DNA of 64,000 bases from Streptococcus troglodytae. GTDB lineage: Bacteria > Bacillota > Bacilli > Lactobacillales > Streptococcaceae. The position numbers and the translations under genes were made by a program. The notes below the pieces were generated by a model that was not told the DNA's origin, did no database searches, and saw only the letters and a program-made list of their open reading frames with translations. Below are positions 1 to 7,368 of this stretch, piece by piece. The stretch is taken from assembly GCF_002355215.1 (NCBI RefSeq), contig NZ_AP014612.1:496001-560000 (forward strand), given 5' to 3'. Position 1 is the stretch's first letter, and every line of letters starts with the position of its first letter.

Positions 1-377
1 ATATGCTCTTCAAACCAATTGATGAAAACCATCCTGTTCGTTTGCAAGGTTCCTTTATTTCAGATGATGACGTTGAACGTATTGTGTCCTTTATCAAGGA
101 ACAAGCAGAAGCTGATTATGATGAAAGTTTTGATCCTGGTGAAGTTTCTGAAGATGATAACTCTAATGGTAATGCTGGTAATTCTGAAGGAGATCCTCTC
201 TTTGAAGATGCCAAAGCCTTGGTTCTGGAAACACAAAAAGCCAGTGCTTCTATGTTGCAACGTCGACTTTCAGTTGGTTTTAACCGTGCAACGCGTTTAA
301 TGGAAGAATTAGAAGAAGCAGGTGTTATTGGACCTGCTGAGGGAACAAAGCCTCGAAAAGTTTTGCAAAGCAATTAA
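1..377 (+). CDS. ftsK: FtsK/SpoIIIE-type DNA translocase, C-terminal fragment
   Basis: The reading frame is already open at the window edge, so only the last ~125 residues are present. It begins in the last strands of the motor domain (MLFKP...[16 protein letters not shown]), continues through an acidic linker rich in D/E/N/G, and ends with the winged-helix gamma domain ([18 protein letters not shown], then [18 protein letters not shown]). In this family the gamma domain recognises KOPS/SRS polar sequences and directs chromosome pumping through the division septum. The protein acts at the septal membrane; its membrane and ATPase parts lie outside the window. A bidirectional terminator follows. 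Confidence 0.93.
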   Translation, partial: MLFKPIDENHPVRLQGSFISDDDVERIVSFIKEQAEADYDESFDPGEVSEDDNSNGNAGNSEGDPLFEDAKALVLETQKASASMLQRRLSVGFNRATRLMEELEEAGVIGPAEGTKPRKVLQSN

Positions 378-416
378 GCAAAACAAGAACGATCAACTTA
401 TAGAATAAAAGAAAAA

Positions 417-449
417 CAGATAAGCCTTTTAGAACTTATCTGCTTTTTA
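417..449. terminator. Bidirectional terminator between ftsK and the DUF3397 gene
   Basis: CAGATAAG (417-424) pairs perfectly with CTTATCTG (435-442), with a T run after it and an A run before it. It can therefore stop transcription from both converging genes. Confidence 0.8.
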
Positions 450-464
450 ATTATGAAGTGATAA

Positions 465-818
465 TCAGCCGGCAAGAAAGGCAGCAATGACAGTCGCCAA
501 ATAAAAGAAGAAAGTCAAAATGAAGCCTGACCGCCAAAAGAATTTAAAGAACCGTCTGAAAGAAAAGGACTTTCTTTTTCTGAGCTGACGGATAGCCAAG
601 GTCAGAGAAAGAATGGACATGGCCAGTAAATAATGCGGCAGAAAGCTGTGAGTATAAAATTTTGCTGACACTAAGACAATTTCTACTGCAAAAAGCGGCA
701 GAGCAATGTCTGCTAAATTAATACCAAAGCGTCGCAAATGGAAAGTTGAAACGATAATGTAAGAAAAGATTAACGTTAAAAAAATGAAGGCTATTGCCAT
801 TAATTTATACATAGTCAT
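465..818 (-). CDS. DUF3397 family small membrane protein
   Basis: A 117-residue protein with four predicted membrane helices (about residues 5-25, 37-52, 63-78 and 96-115) and a basic K/R-rich stretch between the third and fourth (RQLRKRKSFSFRR), which should face the cytoplasm. Size and pattern match DUF3397, a family common in streptococci and lactobacilli with no assigned function. It faces ftsK tail to tail. ATGs lie at 818 and 812. The first sits only 6 nt behind a good promoter (-35 TTTACA, 17-bp spacer, -10 TAAAAT), and no Shine-Dalgarno sequence is visible, so the mRNA may be leaderless. Confidence 0.75.
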   Translation of the reverse strand: MTMYKLMAIAFIFLTLIFSYIIVSTFHLRRFGINLADIALPLFAVEIVLVSAKFYTHSFLPHYLLAMSILSLTLAIRQLRKRKSFSFRRFFKFFWRSGFILTFFFYLATVIAAFLAG

Positions 819-824
819 AATCTT

Positions 825-853
825 ATTTTATAACGATTTTATAAGAATGTAAA
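825..853 (-). promoter_or_regulatory. Promoter of the DUF3397 gene, possibly leaderless
   Basis: On the minus strand, TTTACA (853-848) and TAAAAT (830-825) are separated by exactly 17 bp. The hexamer ends 6 nt before the ATG at 818, which places the expected +1 on the start codon. Confidence 0.55.
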
Positions 854-895
854 CGCCTAAACAAAAATAAAAATAGAATAAATCAAGGAAAATTC

Positions 896-923
896 TTGTT
901 TTTTATAAAGAATAATGTATAAT
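896..923 (+). promoter_or_regulatory. Promoter of rplK-rplA
   Basis: TTGTTT (896-901) and TATAAT (918-923) are 16 bp apart. The expected start gives a leader of about 75 nt that contains the first L1-type site. Confidence 0.65.
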
Positions 924-950
924 AAATAGGTATACTGTAATGGTATATTT

Positions 951-988
951 GTGGGAGGTAAAAATCTGTTAATTACCGAAAGAACCAC
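951..988 (+). promoter_or_regulatory. Putative L1-binding mRNA site upstream of rplK
   Basis: GTGG (951-954) can pair with CCAC (985-988) and encloses GAGGTAAAAATC. The same layout recurs before rplA (1478-1504). It resembles the ribosomal protein L1 target in 23S rRNA and in L1 operon leaders, so L1 feedback control is inferred. The motif is seen; the binding is inferred. Confidence 0.5.
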
Positions 989-1005
989 AACAGGAGGATT
1001 TTATA

Positions 1006-1431
1006 ATGGCTAAAAAAGTCGAAAACATCGTAAAACTTCAAATTCCTGCTGGTAAAGCAACACCAGCGCCACCAGTTGGACCAGCACTTGGTCAAGCAGG
1101 AATTAATATCATGGGATTCACAAAAGAATTCAATGCTCGTACAGCTGATCAAGCTGGTATGATTATCCCAGTTGTTATCTCAGTTTATGAAGATAAATCA
1201 TTTGATTTCGTCACAAAAACACCGCCAGCTGCTGTTCTTTTGAAAAAAGCTGCAGGTGTTGACAAGGGTTCTGGTGAACCAAACAAAACTAAAGTTGCTT
1301 CAGTAACTCGTGCACAAGTACAAGAAATCGCTGAAACAAAAATGCCAGATTTGAACGCTGCAAACCTTGAGTCTGCAATGCGTATGATCGAAGGTACTGC
1401 TCGTTCTATGGGATTCACTGTTACTGACTAA
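1006..1431 (+). CDS. rplK: 50S ribosomal protein L11
   Basis: A 141-residue protein of normal family length. The N-terminal domain begins [20 protein letters not shown] and carries the conserved proline-rich [16 protein letters not shown] segment. The C-terminal domain, from about residue 73, binds the 1070 region of 23S rRNA. L11 forms the stalk base where elongation factors bind. A strong SD (caggagga) lies 7 nt before the ATG. It is cotranscribed with rplA, as in most Firmicutes, from the promoter at 896-923, with an L1-like site in the leader. Confidence 0.97.
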   Translation: MAKKVENIVKLQIPAGKATPAPPVGPALGQAGINIMGFTKEFNARTADQAGMIIPVVISVYEDKSFDFVTKTPPAAVLLKKAAGVDKGSGEPNKTKVASVTRAQVQEIAETKMPDLNAANLESAMRMIEGTARSMGFTVTD

Positions 1432-1477
1432 GAGTGTCCTATTTACCCGCAATACTTGATCATATGTGACGAGTGAC

Positions 1478-1504
1478 GTGGGAGATGAAAATCGATATGA
1501 CCAC
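1478..1504 (+). promoter_or_regulatory. Putative L1-binding mRNA site in the rplK-rplA gap
   Basis: GTGG (1478-1481) and CCAC (1501-1504) enclose GAGATGAAAATC. It is a shorter version of the site before rplK and lies just ahead of the rplA SD (aaggag), well placed for translational repression by L1. Regulation is inferred. Confidence 0.5.
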
Positions 1505-1523
1505 ATTACAAGGAGAAGATAAA

Positions 1524-2213
1524 ATGGCTAAAAAAAGCAAACAATTACGTGCTGCTCTTGAAAAAATCGACAGTACAAAAGCTTACAGTGTAGAAGAAGC
1601 TGTAGCGCTTGCAAAAGAAACTAATTTCGCAAAATTTGATGCAACTGTAGAAGTTGCTTACAACCTTAACATTGATGTTAAAAAAGCTGACCAACAAATC
1701 CGTGGTGCCATGGTATTGCCAAATGGTACTGGTAAAACACAACGTGTTCTTGTTTTTGCCCGCGGTGCTAAAGCTGAAGAAGCTAAAGAAGCTGGTGCAG
1801 ACTTCGTTGGTGAAGATGATCTTGTTCAAAAAATTAACGGCGGTTGGCTGGATTTTGATGTTGTTATTGCGACACCTGATATGATGGCAATCGTTGGTCG
1901 CCTTGGACGTGTTCTTGGTCCGCGTAACCTCATGCCAAATCCTAAAACGGGAACAGTAACTATGGATGTTGCCAAGGCAGTCGAAGAATCTAAAGGTGGT
2001 AAGATTACTTACCGTGCTGATAAAGCAGGTAACGTTCAAGCTATCATTGGCAAAGTATCATTTGATGCAGATAAGTTGGTTGAAAATTTCAAAGCTTTCA
2101 ATGACGTTATTGCTAAAGCAAAACCTGCTACTGCAAAAGGTACTTATATAACAAACCTTGCACTGACAACTACTCAAGGTCCTGGTATAAAGGTTGATGC
2201 AAATTCATTCTAA
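1524..2213 (+). CDS. rplA: 50S ribosomal protein L1
   Basis: A 229-residue protein starting [16 protein letters not shown], full length for L1. The signature region [19 protein letters not shown] and the segment [16 protein letters not shown], which belongs to the rRNA-binding face, are intact. L1 forms the mobile stalk that releases deacylated tRNA from the E site and is the usual autogenous repressor of this operon. The ATG at 1524 is chosen over an upstream in-frame GTG (1473) because aaggag lies 8 nt before it and because 1478-1504 looks like a regulatory site rather than coding sequence. Confidence 0.97.
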   Translation: MAKKSKQLRAALEKIDSTKAYSVEEAVALAKETNFAKFDATVEVAYNLNIDVKKADQQIRGAMVLPNGTGKTQRVLVFARGAKAEEAKEAGADFVGEDDLVQKINGGWLDFDVVIATPDMMAIVGRLGRVLGPRNLMPNPKTGTVTMDVAKAVEESKGGKITYRADKAGNVQAIIGKVSFDADKLVENFKAFNDVIAKAKPATAKGTYITNLALTTTQGPGIKVDANSF

Positions 2214-2224
2214 TTAAATAGTGA

Positions 2225-2255
2225 AAAAGAACGGCATTTAGCTGTTCTTTTATTT
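2225..2255 (+). terminator. Terminator of rplK-rplA
   Basis: A hairpin of AAAAGAACGGC and GCTGTTCTTTT around a 5-nt loop, followed by TATTTTA. Confidence 0.8.
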
Positions 2256-2345
2256 TAGGTATAGAAAAATTATTTTTAGCTTGAGTTGTTAGGAACTAAT
2301 ACATTTTTTTAAAAAGAAAAGAGACTATAAATTTTAATGGAAGTA

Positions 2346-2354
2346 TGGTAAAAT
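2346..2354 (+). promoter_or_regulatory. Extended -10 promoter of pyrH
   Basis: TGGTAAAAT is an extended -10. No good -35 is seen. The expected start is about 20 nt before pyrH's SD. Confidence 0.5.
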
Positions 2355-2382
2355 ATTAGGGATAAAGTAAGGAGTAGAGATA

Positions 2383-3120
2383 ATGGTAAAACCTAAATAT
2401 AGTCGTGTATTGATTAAGCTCTCTGGAGAGGCTTTAGCTGGCGAAAAAGGAGTTGGTATTGACATTCCAACTGTTCAAGCTATTGCTCAGGAGATCAAGG
2501 AAGTTCATGACTCAGGCATTGAAATTGCTCTTGTTATCGGTGGTGGAAATCTTTGGAGAGGTGAGCCTGCTTCTAAGGCAGGTATGGATCGTGTTCAGGC
2601 TGATTATACTGGGATGCTGGGGACAGTTATGAATGCTCTTGTTATGGCAGATGCTCTCCAGCATGCGGGGGTGGACACGCGTGTTCAGACAGCAATTGCT
2701 ATGCAACAAGTTGCAGAGCCTTATATTCGTGGTCGAGCGTTGCGTCATTTGCAAAAGGGCCGCATTGTTATCTTTGCTGCGGGTGTCGGTTCTCCTTACT
2801 TCTCAACTGATACGACATCTGCTCTTCGGGCCGCAGAAATTGAAGCAGATGCTATCCTTATGGCTAAAAATGGCGTTGATGGTGTCTATAATGATGATCC
2901 TCGTAAGAATGTTGATGCAATTAAATTTAACGAACTAACTCATATGGAAGTTCTCAAACGCGGACTTAAAATTATGGATTCAACCGCTAGCTCACTGTCG
3001 ATGGATAATGATATTGACTTGGTTGTTTTCAATTTGAATGAGAGCGGAAACATTAGACGTGTTATCTTAGGCGAACAAATTGGGACAACTGTAACCAGCA
3101 GAATTTCTGATTCAGAATAA
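2383..3120 (+). CDS. pyrH: UMP kinase
   Basis: A 245-residue hexameric amino-acid-kinase-fold enzyme that phosphorylates UMP to UDP in pyrimidine synthesis. It opens with the phosphate-binding [10 protein letters not shown] and has the glycine-rich [10 protein letters not shown] and the [20 protein letters not shown] segment of bacterial PyrH. The family is unrelated to eukaryotic UMP/CMP kinases and is usually feedback-inhibited by UTP and activated by GTP. SD aaggag precedes the ATG. It is paired with frr as in most Firmicutes, but here the two are separated by 363 nt holding three hairpin repeats. Confidence 0.97.
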   Translation: MVKPKYSRVLIKLSGEALAGEKGVGIDIPTVQAIAQEIKEVHDSGIEIALVIGGGNLWRGEPASKAGMDRVQADYTGMLGTVMNALVMADALQHAGVDTRVQTAIAMQQVAEPYIRGRALRHLQKGRIVIFAAGVGSPYFSTDTTSALRAAEIEADAILMAKNGVDGVYNDDPRKNVDAIKFNELTHMEVLKRGLKIMDSTASSLSMDNDIDLVVFNLNESGNIRRVILGEQIGTTVTSRISDSE

Positions 3121-3231
3121 TTGAACACGGCTACGACACTGTGCAAAAAAATAGTTTCTCCTAGAGTCCTGAGACTCTTCGTTGAACCTCCTATTTTGCT
3201 TTGTGTCGCTTCCGCCTTAGTATCTTAAAAA
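3121..3231 (+). repeat. Hairpin repeat copy 1, pyrH-frr gap
   Basis: A unit of 111 nt starting directly after the pyrH stop. CGACAC (3134-3139) pairs with GTGTCG (3203-3208); GCAAAAAAATAG (3143-3154) pairs with CTATTTTGC (3191-3199); GAGTC-CTGA-GACTC (3164-3177) forms the tip. Ends are ttgaacac and tatcttaa. Confidence 0.8.
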
Positions 3232-3342
3232 TTGAACACGGCTACGACACTGTGCAAAAAGATAGTTTCTCCTAGAGTCCTGAGACTCTTCGTCAAACCT
3301 CCTATTTTGCTTTGTGTCGCTTCCGCCTTAGTATCTTAAAAA
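3232..3342 (+). repeat. Hairpin repeat copy 2, tandem with copy 1
   Basis: Nearly identical to copy 1 at exactly 111-nt spacing. Differences are few (for example g for a in the A tract, cgtcaaa for cgttgaa), which suggests recent duplication. Confidence 0.8.
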
Positions 3343-3465
3343 TTGAACACGAAGCTAATCTCTTCGGAAAAAAGACCGACGTCCTTGTGTCCAAGGACAC
3401 GGCGTCTGTCGCCTATTTTTCAGTCAGAGATTTTCGCTAGGCGAAACGCTTCTTAGTATCTTAAT
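3343..3465 (+). repeat. Hairpin repeat copy 3, diverged, upstream of frr
   Basis: Same ends (ttgaacac and tatcttaa) and the same nested layout, with different stems: GAAGC/GCTTC outside, AATCTCT/AGAGATT and GAAAAA/TTTTTC in the middle, and GTGTCC-AA-GGACAC (3387-3400) at the tip. It ends about 20 nt before frr. Confidence 0.65.
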
Positions 3466-3483
3466 ATAAGGAGAATATTAAAA

Positions 3484-4041
3484 ATGGCAAATGCTATTGT
3501 AGAAAAAGCAAAAGAAAGATTTGAACAATCACATCAGTCCCTCGCGCGTGAATTCGGCAGCATTCGTGCTGGCCGTGCCAATGCAAGCCTTTTAGATCGG
3601 ATTGAAGTAGAATATTATGGCGTACCAACTCCTCTCAATCAACTAGCTTCAATCACTGTTCCAGAAGCACGCGTTCTTTTGGTTTCACCATTTGATAAAT
3701 CATCATTAAAAGATATTGAACATGCTATTAATGCTTCTGATATTGGGATTAATCCGGCTAATGACGGTTCTGTTATTCGTTTGGTTATTCCAGCCTTGAC
3801 TGAAGAAACACGTAAAGAGTTGGCTAAGGAAGTTAAAAAAGTTGGTGAAAATGCGAAGGTTGCTATTCGTAACATTCGTCGTGATGCCATGGATGAAGCT
3901 AAAAAGCAGGAAAAGATTAAAGAAATCACAGAAGATGAATTGAAATCTCTTGAAAAAGATATTCAAAAAGTTACAGATGAAGCTGTTAAGCATATTGATA
4001 GCATGACGGCAAATAAAGAAAAGGAACTTCTTGAAGTTTAA
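3484..4041 (+). CDS. frr: Ribosome recycling factor
   Basis: A 185-residue tRNA-shaped protein that, with EF-G, splits post-termination ribosomes. Conserved elements are the N-terminal helix with [15 protein letters not shown], the beta domain [20 protein letters not shown], and the C-terminal helical segment [20 protein letters not shown] followed by [18 protein letters not shown]. Length is normal. SD aaggag lies 9 nt before the ATG. It follows pyrH, but the gap is filled by hairpin repeats that any pyrH-frr transcript would carry. Confidence 0.97.
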   Translation: MANAIVEKAKERFEQSHQSLAREFGSIRAGRANASLLDRIEVEYYGVPTPLNQLASITVPEARVLLVSPFDKSSLKDIEHAINASDIGINPANDGSVIRLVIPALTEETRKELAKEVKKVGENAKVAIRNIRRDAMDEAKKQEKIKEITEDELKSLEKDIQKVTDEAVKHIDSMTANKEKELLEV

Positions 4042-4126
4042 GATTTAAGTTTAGAAGTTTTTACCGGTCGCATTATGATAAGATCTTTATAGATAGATCT
4101 TGTCGTCTCATTAAAATAAAAGGCAG

Positions 4127-4153
4127 AAGGGGGTGGCGGATTCACTCCCTTTT
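4127..4153 (+). terminator. Terminator after frr
   Basis: AAGGGGGTG (4127-4135) and CACTCCCTT (4143-4151) form a 9-bp stem with one G-U, followed by a short T run. Confidence 0.6.
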
Positions 4154-4192
4154 GTAAATATAAAGGAAAGGAATTAAACAGGGGTTAAAAAT

Positions 4193-4265
4193 TGAAAAAT
4201 GATTTGAAACAAGAAAGTCATATCTCCTTTTGCAGACATGCAAATCATCTCTTTTTCATTTTTTA
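4193..4265 (+). terminator. Hairpin plus T tract just upstream of cvfB, terminator or attenuator
   Basis: ATGATTTG (4199-4206) pairs perfectly with CAAATCAT (4241-4248), extended by TGAAAA and TTTTCA, then a TTTTTT run. It ends about 17 nt before the cvfB ATG. No SD or clear promoter is seen between the hairpin and the ATG, so it may control read-through into cvfB. Confidence 0.45.
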
Positions 4266-4281
4266 AAACTTGAATCTTATT

Positions 4282-5141
4282 ATGAATCCATTGCTTGCAA
4301 CAGTCATCACTGGGATGGTGACAGATGAAAATGATAACTTTTATTTTATCCAGAAAGATGGTCTAACTTTTGCTCTTGATAAGACAGAAGGTCAGCACAA
4401 GATTGGTGAGATGGTCAAGGGTTTTGTCTATACAGACATGCATCAAAAAGCACGCTTGACAACTGTTAATATAGAGACAACACGTACCACATATGGTTGG
4501 GGTACAGTAGCTGGGGTACGACGGGATCTGGGTGTTTTTCTTGATGTTGGCTTGCCAGATAAGCAGTTTGTTGTTTCTTTGGATGTTTTACCAGAATTAA
4601 AAGAATTGTGGCCTAAAAAAGGGGACAAACTTTATGTTTATCTAGAAATTGATAAAAAAGACCGAATTTGGGCGATTCCAGCTGGATCAGAGGTTTTCCA
4701 AAAATTAGCTGGACCAGCCTATGATAATATGCAAAACCAGACTTGGCCTGCTATTGTTTACCGTCTTAAGTTGACAGGAACCTTTGTTTACTTGCCGGAA
4801 AATAATATGCTTGGCTTTATTCATCCAAGTGAACGCTATACCGAACCACGTTTGGGACAAGTTGTTGATGCGCGTGTTATTGGTTTTCGTAAGGTAGATC
4901 GGACACTTAATTTATCCTTAAAACCGCGTTCCTTTGAAATGCTGGAAAATGATGCACAGATGATTTTGACCTATTTAGAAAACAATGGTGGGTTTATGAC
5001 ACTCAATGATAAGTCAACCCCTGCTGATATCAAAGCAACTTTTGGAATTTCTAAAGGTCAATTTAAAAAGCCTTGGGAGGCTTAATGAAAGCTAGGAAAG
5101 TGAAACAAGATATTAACGGAACAGAATTGATTGATAACTAA
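4282..5141 (+). CDS. cvfB: S1-domain RNA-binding protein CvfB, frameshifted near the C-terminus
   Basis: A CvfB/YitL-type protein: tandem S1-like OB domains (for example GWGTVAGVRRDLGVFLDVGL and GTFVYLPENNMLGFIHPSER), then a winged helix. In staphylococci the family affects virulence gene expression through RNA. The frame from ATG 4282 stops at 5085 after FKKPWEA. One extra A in the run 5065-5069 restores the expected ending (ALGGLMKARKVKQDINGTEL), which stops at 5141. As read, the protein loses its last ~23 winged-helix residues. This is one of many single-base homopolymer breaks in the window. No strong SD precedes the ATG; a TTG at 4270 is the alternative start. Confidence 0.82.
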
Positions 5142-5144
5142 GAT

Positions 5145-5171
5145 AAAATCTCAGATTTTCTGGGATTTTTT
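5145..5171 (+). terminator. Terminator of cvfB, fused to the msrA promoter
   Basis: AAATCTCAG and CTGGGATTT form the stem, followed by TTTTTT. The T run continues directly into the TGGTACAAT extended -10. Confidence 0.8.
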
Positions 5172-5179
5172 GGTACAAT
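5171..5179 (+). promoter_or_regulatory. Extended -10 promoter of msrA-yozE
   Basis: TGGTACAAT begins on the last T of the preceding terminator. The leader is about 25 nt. Confidence 0.6.
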
Positions 5180-5209
5180 AAAACTATTATTTCTAATGTG
5201 AGGTATCTT

Positions 5210-5719
5210 ATGGAACGTGCGATTTTTGCGGGAGGCTGTTTTTGGTGTATGGTACAGCCTTTTGAAGAACAAGATGGTATTTTGTCTGTCCGATCAGGCT
5301 ATACAGGAGGATATGTGGTTAATCCGACTTATGAGCAAGTCTGCTCAAAAATGACTGGACATACGGAAGCTGTCGAAATTATCTTTGATGAAAGCAAGAT
5401 TTCTTATGCAGACCTTGTCGAAATCTATTGGCGGCAGACCGATCCAACCGATGCTTTTGGACAATTTGAAGATCGTGGGGATAACTATCGTCCTGTTATC
5501 TTTTATTTTGATGAGCAACAGCGGAAAATAGCGGAGCAGTCCAAGGCTAATTTGCAGGCTTCAGGTCGTTTTAACAGACCGATCGTGACTACGATTGAAG
5601 CAGCGCAGCCATTTTACGAAGCAGAAAATGACCATCAGGCTTTCTATCGGAAAAATCCTAAACACTATGCGAGAAGCTCTGCTATTCGCCATCACTTTTT
5701 AAAGGAGAACTGGTCATGA
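5210..5719 (+). CDS. msrA: Peptide-methionine (S)-S-oxide reductase
   Basis: A 169-residue single-domain MsrA that reduces the S epimer of methionine sulfoxide in oxidised proteins. The signature GGCFWC is at residues 8-13, with catalytic Cys10. Family landmarks [17 protein letters not shown] and [12 protein letters not shown] follow. There is no fused MsrB domain, unlike the two-domain protein of some streptococci. The ATG at 5210 is chosen because GTGAGG (5198-5203), read as the SD, sits 6 nt before it. Its last codons overlap the YozE gene by 4 nt (ATGA), implying translational coupling. Confidence 0.95.
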   Translation: MERAIFAGGCFWCMVQPFEEQDGILSVRSGYTGGYVVNPTYEQVCSKMTGHTEAVEIIFDESKISYADLVEIYWRQTDPTDAFGQFEDRGDNYRPVIFYFDEQQRKIAEQSKANLQASGRFNRPIVTTIEAAQPFYEAENDHQAFYRKNPKHYARSSAIRHHFLKENWS

Positions 5720-5931
5720 GAAAATCATTTTATACTTGGCTGATGGCGCAGCGTAATCCTAAAAGTCATGAACCTGTAGCTATTTTGGCGGATTTGGTCT
5801 TTGAAGATACAACTTTTCCGAAACACACTGATAGTTTTGAAAGGGTCAGTCGCTATTTGGAAGATGAAGCTAGTTTTTCTTTTAATCTTAGCGAATTTGA
5901 TAGGATTTGGGAAGATTATTTGGCACATTAA
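5716..5931 (+). CDS. YozE family (UPF0346) protein
   Basis: A 71-residue acidic protein, [18 protein letters not shown]..., matching the YozE/UPF0346 family of small helical proteins in Firmicutes. The function is not established. The family pattern W.....R.P......LA.....D..FPK....F....YLE is complete. It starts inside the msrA stop (ATGA) behind the SD aaaggag, and a strong terminator ends the two-gene unit. Confidence 0.88.
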   Translation: MRKSFYTWLMAQRNPKSHEPVAILADLVFEDTTFPKHTDSFERVSRYLEDEASFSFNLSEFDRIWEDYLAH

Positions 5932-5933
5932 AG

Positions 5934-5956
5934 TCACGCGTTTAGCGTGATTTTTT
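5934..5956 (+). terminator. Terminator after yozE, fused to the phoH promoter
   Basis: TCACGC and GCGTGA form a perfect stem around GTTTA, followed by TTTTTT. The last T starts the TGGTATAAT promoter. Confidence 0.85.
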
Positions 5957-5964
5957 GGTATAAT
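5956..5964 (+). promoter_or_regulatory. Extended -10 promoter of phoH
   Basis: TGGTATAAT follows the terminator T tract with no gap. Confidence 0.65.
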
Positions 5965-5997
5965 GAAAAGCATACAAAGGTGAAAAAGGAGTAAAAT

Positions 5998-6963
5998 TTG
6001 CAAGAGTATTCTGTTGAAGTGACCTTGGTTCATCCAGATGATATGGTCAATTTATTTGGTTCTAATGAGCGGCATTTAAAATTAATTGAAGAGAATCTTG
6101 GCGTTGTCATTCATGCCAGGACAGAGCGTGTCCAAATTTTAGGTGAGACTGAGGAAGCCATTGAATTAGCTCGTCTGACTATCAAAGCGCTGTTAGTTCT
6201 GGTCGGACGGGGAATGATTGTCAATACTTCTGATGTTGTGACAGCACTTTCGATGGTGCAAAATGGCAACATTGATAAATTTGTGGCACTTTACGAAGAA
6301 GAAATTATCAAGGATTCTTATGGGAAACCTATTCGCATTAAAACTCTGGGACAAAAGGTCTATGTTGATAGCGTCAAAAGCCATGATATCGTTTTTGGTA
6401 TTGGTCCTGCAGGAACGGGGAAAACCTTTTTAGCAGTTACACTAGCTATCACTGCTCTTAAACGTGGACAAGTTAAACGCATTATTCTAACACGTCCTGC
6501 AGTGGAAGCGGGTGAAAGTCTTGGTTTCTTACCAGGAGATCTCAAGGAAAAAGTTGATCCCTATCTGCGCCCTGTCTATGATGCTCTCTATCAAATTCTT
6601 GGAAAAGAGCAAACCAGTCGTCTCATGGAGCGCGAGACTATTGAAATTGCACCTTTGGCGTATATGCGCGGTCGAACTTTGGACGATGCTTTTGTCATTC
6701 TGGATGAAGCGCAGAATACCACCATTATGCAGATGAAGATGTTTTTGACTCGTCTTGGCTTTAATTCCAAGATGATTGTCAATGGTGATATTAGTCAGAT
6801 TGATTTGCCTAAAAATGTCAAATCAGGCTTGGTTGATGCTTCAGAAAAACTAAAGGATATTAAACAGATCGATTTCGTCTATCTTTCTGCTAAAGACGTT
6901 GTCCGACATCCAGTGGTTGCTGAAATCATCAATGCTTATGAGGATTCAACTGATGCTCATTAG
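5998..6963 (+). CDS. phoH: PhoH family ATPase
   Basis: A 321-residue cytoplasmic PhoH/PhoL-type ATPase. An N-terminal KH-like region is followed by a P-loop domain with Walker A GPAGTGKT (136-143) and Walker B VILDEAQN (233-240). The family is linked to RNA metabolism and usually lies next to ybeY, as here; the substrate is unknown. The start is a TTG (5998) with AAGGAG 6 nt upstream; no ATG fits. The family N-terminus (QEYSVEV...HPDDMVNLFGSNERHL) begins exactly there. Confidence 0.93.
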   Translation: MQEYSVEVTLVHPDDMVNLFGSNERHLKLIEENLGVVIHARTERVQILGETEEAIELARLTIKALLVLVGRGMIVNTSDVVTALSMVQNGNIDKFVALYEEEIIKDSYGKPIRIKTLGQKVYVDSVKSHDIVFGIGPAGTGKTFLAVTLAITALKRGQVKRIILTRPAVEAGESLGFLPGDLKEKVDPYLRPVYDALYQILGKEQTSRLMERETIEIAPLAYMRGRTLDDAFVILDEAQNTTIMQMKMFLTRLGFNSKMIVNGDISQIDLPKNVKSGLVDASEKLKDIKQIDFVYLSAKDVVRHPVVAEIINAYEDSTDAH

Positions 6964-7184
6964 AAATCAAACTGTACATCGAATATATTCTTTGCTATCG
7001 GGACAAGATTGTCAGTGGTATCTATGATAGTTGTTTTCTCATTAACTTTGTATCAGAAGTAGTGGACGAAATAAGCAGTCTTGCTATTTCCCTTCCTTAT
7101 GAGGGAGCTAAAGAGATGATTTTAGTGGAGGAGCTGGAGGATAAAGATTTTCTGATAGTTCCAGTAATCGCTATGTCCGACTAA
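6953..7184 (+). CDS. Small unrecognised ORF after phoH, start unclear or frameshifted
   Basis: The frame is open from 6954 to the stop at 7184 and reads EIKLYIEYILCYRDKIVSG...LVEELEDKDFLIVPVIAMSD (about 74 residues). It lacks an in-frame start. Removing one A near 6962 would join it to the ATG at 6953, which overlaps the phoH stop, and give an intact ~76-residue acidic protein. I do not recognise the family. It could be a decayed gene or a gene hit by the same kind of single-base error seen elsewhere here. A terminator follows at 7236. Confidence 0.4.
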
Positions 7185-7235
7185 CTATCAACGTCAAAAC
7201 TGAGAAAGAAAAGTAGAGTGACTTCGAATGATGTT

Positions 7236-7264
7236 AAAGACAGGGAACATTTCCTTGTCTTTTT
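7236..7264 (+). terminator. Terminator upstream of ybeY
   Basis: AAAGACAGGGAA and TTCCTTGTCTTT form a 12-bp stem (one G-U) with a CAT loop and a following T run. Confidence 0.85.
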
Positions 7265-7329
7265 ATAATATCGCTGATATGAGAAGTGTGATTGTAACCT
7301 CTCTTTTCTTTAGAAAGTAACTGCTTTTA

Positions 7330-7338
7330 TGGTATAAT
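7330..7338 (+). promoter_or_regulatory. Extended -10 promoter of ybeY-dgkA-era
   Basis: TGGTATAAT, about 30 nt before the ybeY start. Confidence 0.6.
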
Positions 7339-7368
7339 TGAGTTACTAATAGTTGAAAGAAGATGACC

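Noticed and set aside
1545-2039. 164-codon open frame on the minus strand inside rplA
   Set aside because: It lies wholly opposite a conserved ribosomal protein gene and is Cys/Phe/Ser-rich as expected for an antisense shadow. No SD or family match is seen.
3121-3465. CRISPR-like tandem repeats between pyrH and frr
   Set aside because: The units are 111 nt, adjacent without spacers, and each folds on itself. There is no short repeat-spacer pattern and no cas gene.
5062-5073. Programmed -1 frameshift in cvfB
   Set aside because: The zero-frame codons TTT AAA AAG do not fit a canonical slippery heptamer, no downstream structure was evident, and many other genes show the same single-base loss.
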